A stretch of DNA of 10,726 bases from Pseudomonadota bacterium (GTDB lineage Bacteria > Pseudomonadota > Alphaproteobacteria > Rhizobiales > Rhizobiaceae), in the NCBI GenBank assembly GCA_023387775.1, contig JAEWHN010000064.1, positions 1-10,726 on the forward strand. The letters run 5' to 3'. Positions 5,821-10,726 of the stretch are shown here, in pieces. Positions within the stretch are counted from its first letter, which is position 1. The number at the start of each line of letters is the position of its first letter. The translations under genes were made by a program, and so were the position numbers. The notes beneath the pieces are model-generated. The model made no database searches and had not been told where the DNA came from. It saw nothing but the letters and a program-made list of their open reading frames with translations.

Positions 5821-5888
5821 GACATGGACCCGGCTCGCTGGAGGGGGTCTGTCGCCGAAAACCGATCCGGTGCCGCGAAGCGGGCCGG
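5821..5888 (+). promoter_or_regulatory. Two stem-loops in the clpB 5' untranslated region
   Basis: Stem-loop 1 begins at the predicted transcript start: GACA (5821-5824) pairs with TGTC (5850-5853), then after a TG bulge GACCC (5827-5831) pairs with GGGTC (5845-5849), topped by CTC/GAG (5834-5836, 5841-5843) with a GCTG loop. Stem-loop 2 pairs CCGG (5867-5870) with CCGG (5885-5888) around CCGC-GAA-GCGG (5873-5883). Neither covers the Shine-Dalgarno at 5897-5901, so a simple RNA thermometer is not evident. Message stabilisation is another possible role. Confidence 0.4.
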
Positions 5889-5906
5889 TGACGCATGGAG
5901 ACGATC

Positions 5907-8522
<2,616 letters not shown>

Positions 8523-8540
8523 CCGGTTCGCGAACATTGG

Positions 8541-8566
8541 ATGGCCGCCTTAGGGCGGCCATTTTC
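8541..8566 (+). terminator. Intrinsic terminator after clpB
   Basis: ATGGCCGCC (8541-8549) pairs with GGCGGCCAT (8554-8562) around a TTAG loop and continues into TTTTC. The nine-pair GC-rich stem with a short T-run lies 18 bases after the clpB stop. It makes clpB a single-gene unit. Confidence 0.85.
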
Positions 8567-8572
8567 ATGCCC

Positions 8573-8588
8573 GGTTCATGTGTGAACC
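8573..8588. repeat. Inverted repeat upstream of the L,D-transpeptidase gene
   Basis: GGTTCA (8573-8578) and TGAACC (8583-8588) are perfect inverse repeats around TGTG. A related palindrome GTTCGCGAAC (8526-8535) lies just before the clpB terminator. The placement between the terminator and the next gene suits an operator, but a small transcript hairpin is equally possible. I see no convincing promoter elements nearby. Confidence 0.3.
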
Positions 8589-8684
8589 ACTAGGCCGACA
8601 ATGCAATTGCGATTGAAGCTCTCGAACAGGACGCTGCACGCTGCCTTCTGCAGGCGGCGGCAGTCGGGGGAATTTTTGGCGAAT

Positions 8685-10142
8685 ATGGTCAGCAGAATCA
8701 GTCTTCTGTCAGCGGTTGCGGCCGCGCTATGGGCCTGCGGCGCGCAGGCAGCCGAGTTTGTGGACACGCGCGAATCACCCGCGAAGGGTCGAATCACCCG
8801 CGCCGCGGAGAGTGGCGTCCTCCTTGCCCAGGCAGGCGAGGTGGAAATCTATTTCGACGGCAATGGCAACCGGGTCATCGTCGATGCCTATACCGGCGAG
8901 ATCATCGCCATCCAGCCGCCGCGGCGGGTGACGGGAACGCGCAACGGCCTGGACGAGCCGCGCCGGCGCGGCGGGTACTACAGGGTCGAGCCGGCCGAGC
9001 CGGAGCCCTATCCGGGCCAGCGCCGGCGTCCGCTGGAGCGCTACCAGGCGCCGCCGCCCGACAATTACGGCGATTGGGGCCTGGACGAGTTTCCGCCGGC
9101 GCCCCAACATGTGTACCCGGACGACGGGACCTATCCCGACGACGGCTTCGGGCCCGAACCGCGGGTGGTCCGGCGCGAGCCGGTAACGCGCAGCCCACTG
9201 GGCGATCCGGTCGCGCGTGCGCCGGAGTCGGACACCACCACCATCATCGAGGCGCCGGAGTTCGACCGCGGAGGGTTGCAGCCGCCGACTACCTTCACCG
9301 CGCGCGAGGATGTCGCCTCGCTTCAGATCCTGCTGGACCGCGCCGGGGCTTCGCCCGGCGTCATCGACGGCAAGTTCGGCAGCAATGTCGACAAGGCCCT
9401 GCTTGCCTATCGCGACATCACCGGCACCAACCTGAAGTCGACCGACAAGGCCGACATCAAGGCAGCCCTTGCTGCGAGCGGCGGCGATCCGTTCATCAAC
9501 TACACGATCACGCCGGAGGATGCTGCCGGGCCCTTCGTGGCATCGGTTCCGGCCGATTACGGCCAGAAGGCGCAACTCGAACATATGAGCTTCACCTCCG
9601 TGGTCGAAAAGCTCGCCGAGCAATTCCACATGGACGAAGCCTATCTGAAGGCGCTCAATCCGGAAGCCAACTTCAATCGCCCCGGCACCATCATCCGGGT
9701 GGCGAATGTCAGCCGGAAGCCCGCCAGCAAGGTGACGCAGATCATCGCCGACAAGAGCAGCAAGCAGGTTCGCGCCTATGACGAATCGGGCAGGCTGGTG
9801 GTTGCCTATCCGGCAACGATCGGCTCGGCCGATACGCCTTCGCCCACCGGCACGCATGCCGTGTCGCGCGTGGCGCTGAACCCCAACTACACCTACAATC
9901 CCAAGCTCAACTTCAAGCAGGGCAACAACGACAGGATCCTCACCATTCCGCCGGGCCCGAACGGGCCGGTCGGCACGGTCTGGATCGCGCTCGACAAGCC
10001 GACCTACGGCATTCACGGCACGCCCGAACCCTCCAAGATCGGCAAGACCGAAAGCCATGGCTGCGTGCGCCTGACCAATTGGGACGCAGAGCAGCTCGCC
10101 AAGCTGGTCAGCCCCGGCGTGCCGGTCGACTTCGTCGACTAG
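8685..10142 (+). CDS. Secreted L,D-transpeptidase (YkuD family) with peptidoglycan-binding-like region
   Basis: It probably forms 3-3 cross-links in peptidoglycan or anchors proteins to it in the periplasm. From ATG 8685 the protein has 485 residues: a signal peptide (about 1-22, hydrophobic core LLSAVAAALWA, cleavage after AQA), a short conserved strand segment (VEIYFDGNGNRVIVDAYTGE), a Pro/Arg/acidic linker (about 78-200) with the near-repeat YPDDGTYPDDG, a peptidoglycan-binding-like helical unit (about 208-248), a LysM-like stretch (about 295-342), and the YkuD catalytic domain (about 348-485). Catalytic residues are visible: IHGTPEP with His444 and SHGCVRLTNWD with nucleophile Cys460. The frame is open back to ATG 8601, but only the later start puts a signal peptide at the N-terminus; TTG 8676, 4 bases after GGGGGA (8666-8671), is another candidate. 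It faces the M23 peptidase gene. Confidence 0.9.
   Translation: MVSRISLLSAVAAALWACGAQAAEFVDTRESPAKGRITRAAESGVLLAQAGEVEIYFDGNGNRVIVDAYTGEIIAIQPPRRVTGTRNGLDEPRRRGGYYRVEPAEPEPYPGQRRRPLERYQAPPPDNYGDWGLDEFPPAPQHVYPDDGTYPDDGFGPEPRVVRREPVTRSPLGDPVARAPESDTTTIIEAPEFDRGGLQPPTTFTAREDVASLQILLDRAGASPGVIDGKFGSNVDKALLAYRDITGTNLKSTDKADIKAALAASGGDPFINYTITPEDAAGPFVASVPADYGQKAQLEHMSFTSVVEKLAEQFHMDEAYLKALNPEANFNRPGTIIRVANVSRKPASKVTQIIADKSSKQVRAYDESGRLVVAYPATIGSADTPSPTGTHAVSRVALNPNYTYNPKLNFKQGNNDRILTIPPGPNGPVGTVWIALDKPTYGIHGTPEPSKIGKTESHGCVRLTNWDAEQLAKLVSPGVPVDFVD
8771..8802 (+). repeat. 13-bp direct repeat, 19-base period, in the L,D-transpeptidase gene
   Basis: CGAATCACCCGCG occurs at 8771-8783 and again at 8790-8802. 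The period of 19 is not a multiple of three, so the two copies are read in different frames (Glu-Ser-Pro-Ala, then Arg-Ile-Thr-Arg). It lies in the variable region just after the signal peptide. Confidence 0.6.
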
Positions 10143-10199
10143 ATCCTTGCCCGCGGGCAGGCGACCGGCTGCGGCCGCGAATCAAACTGTCCCCTATAG

Positions 10200-10231
10200 C
10201 GGCCCGCGAATCCGAATCGATTCGCGGGCCG
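10200..10231. terminator. Symmetric hairpin between convergent genes (possible bidirectional terminator)
   Basis: CGGCCCGCGAATC (10200-10212) and GATTCGCGGGCCG (10219-10231) form a perfect 13-bp stem with a six-base loop. It lies between the L,D-transpeptidase stop and the end of the opposite-strand M23 gene, where a two-way terminator would be expected. There is no T-run on either strand, so termination would be inefficient or factor-assisted; stabilising the 3' ends of both messages is the alternative. A 12-bp palindrome TGCCCGCGGGCA (10148-10159) sits just upstream. Confidence 0.5.
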
Positions 10232-10297
10232 ATGCTTGAGGACGAATCAGTGTTGGATGTCTTGGCGCTGCCCGCTTGAGGCGGCGCGCCGAAAGCG

Positions 10298-10726
10298 CTA
10301 GCCGCTCGCCTTGGCGCTGCTGGCCACCTTGAGCGAACCGCCGGCGCTGTCCTTCAGCAGGGCGTCGATTCGCTCGCGCTCGCGCTTGAAGGAAACGAGG
10401 TCATCGCCCTGCAGCACCTTCCCCACAGGCAGGCGTACGCGCATCGGGTCGACCTTGGCGCCGTTGACCATCAGTTCGTAGTGGAGGTGCGGCCCGGTCG
10501 AGAGGCCGGTAGAGCCGAGATAGCCGATCACCTGGCCCTGGCGCACCTTGGCGCCTGGCACGATGCCCGATGCGAAGCCGCTCTGGTGGTTGTATGAGGT
10601 CTGGTAGCCATTGGCATGGCGGACAATGGTCTGCTTGCCGTAGCCGCCGGCCCAGGCGGCCTTTTCCACCACGCCGTTGCCCGCGGCGATGATGGGCGTT
10701 CCGGTGGGGGCCGCCCAGTCGACGCC
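10298..10726 (-). CDS. M23 family (LytM-type) metallopeptidase, C-terminal part (5' end outside window)
   Basis: The frame is open to the window edge on the minus strand and stops at TAG (10300-10298), giving the last 142 residues. It begins in GVDWAAPTGTPIIAAGNG, the segment after the first zinc-binding His of the HxxxD motif; the Asp is visible (visible residue 3) and the His should lie just outside. Further M23 marks are YGKQTIVRHANGYQTSYNH, the stretch GAKVRQGQVIGYLGSTGLSTG, and the HxH motif in PHLHYELMVNG. M23 enzymes cleave peptide cross-links in peptidoglycan; some are inactive activators of amidases, but here the visible ligands are intact. A GTG at 10672 is not the start, since domain sequence continues before it. 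The C-terminal tail after the domain is Lys/Arg/Ser-rich. It converges on the L,D-transpeptidase gene, another cell-wall enzyme. Confidence 0.92.
   Translation of the reverse strand, partial: GVDWAAPTGTPIIAAGNGVVEKAAWAGGYGKQTIVRHANGYQTSYNHQSGFASGIVPGAKVRQGQVIGYLGSTGLSTGPHLHYELMVNGAKVDPMRVRLPVGKVLQGDDLVSFKRERERIDALLKDSAGGSLKVASSAKASG

Noticed and set aside
5817..5906. ROSE-type RNA thermometer in the clpB leader
   Set aside because: The Shine-Dalgarno GGAGA is not paired in any fold I could find, and no anti-Shine-Dalgarno stretch is present in the leader.
8685..8760. Lipoprotein signal (Leu-Trp-Ala-Cys) in the L,D-transpeptidase
   Set aside because: Trp at the -2 position is atypical for a lipobox, and a standard signal peptidase I site (Ala-Gln-Ala) follows closely.

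Overview
The window is about 10.7 kb of GC-rich chromosomal DNA with alphaproteobacterial character. Gene order (lysC end, ptsP, prfA, prmC, a DUF4167 gene, clpB, an L,D-transpeptidase, an M23 peptidase), protein sequence and codon use point to Rhizobiales (Hyphomicrobiales), most like the Mesorhizobium/Phyllobacteriaceae side; the genus is an inference. There is no mobile element, phage gene, tRNA, rRNA or CRISPR array. This is conserved core genome rather than an accessory island.

Left block (1-4640, all +): the C-terminal ACT end of aspartate kinase (lysC), then ptsP for the GAF-domain enzyme I of the nitrogen phosphotransferase system, then prfA (release factor RF1) and prmC (the methyltransferase that modifies RF1), which overlap by 8 bases. 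The notable point is the ptsP start: the expected start codon with a good Shine-Dalgarno is followed three codons later by an in-frame UAG, so the protein must begin at a GTG just past it, or the UAG is a sequence error, or it is used in some way.

Middle (4641-5906): a 307-base gap holds a plausible promoter and a compact RNA fold (9-bp closing stem, two inner arms, flanking hairpins) that could be a small RNA or the structured leader of the DUF4167 gene. The DUF4167 product is an Arg/Gly-rich, acidic, probably nucleic-acid-binding protein of unknown function. A textbook UUCG terminator follows it. The clpB promoter resembles the heat-shock (RpoH/sigma-32) consensus, and its untranslated leader can fold into two stem-loops.

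Right block (5907-10726): clpB (disaggregase) with its own terminator; a secreted YkuD-type L,D-transpeptidase with a long Pro/acidic linker and a peptidoglycan-binding-like segment; and, convergent on the - strand, the C-terminal part of an M23 (LytM-type) endopeptidase cut by the window edge. The last two both act on the cell wall and are separated by a strong symmetric hairpin.

No undescribed multi-gene system is evident. The best candidates for something new are the ptsP UAG leader, the structured RNA upstream of DUF4167, and the clpB leader folds.
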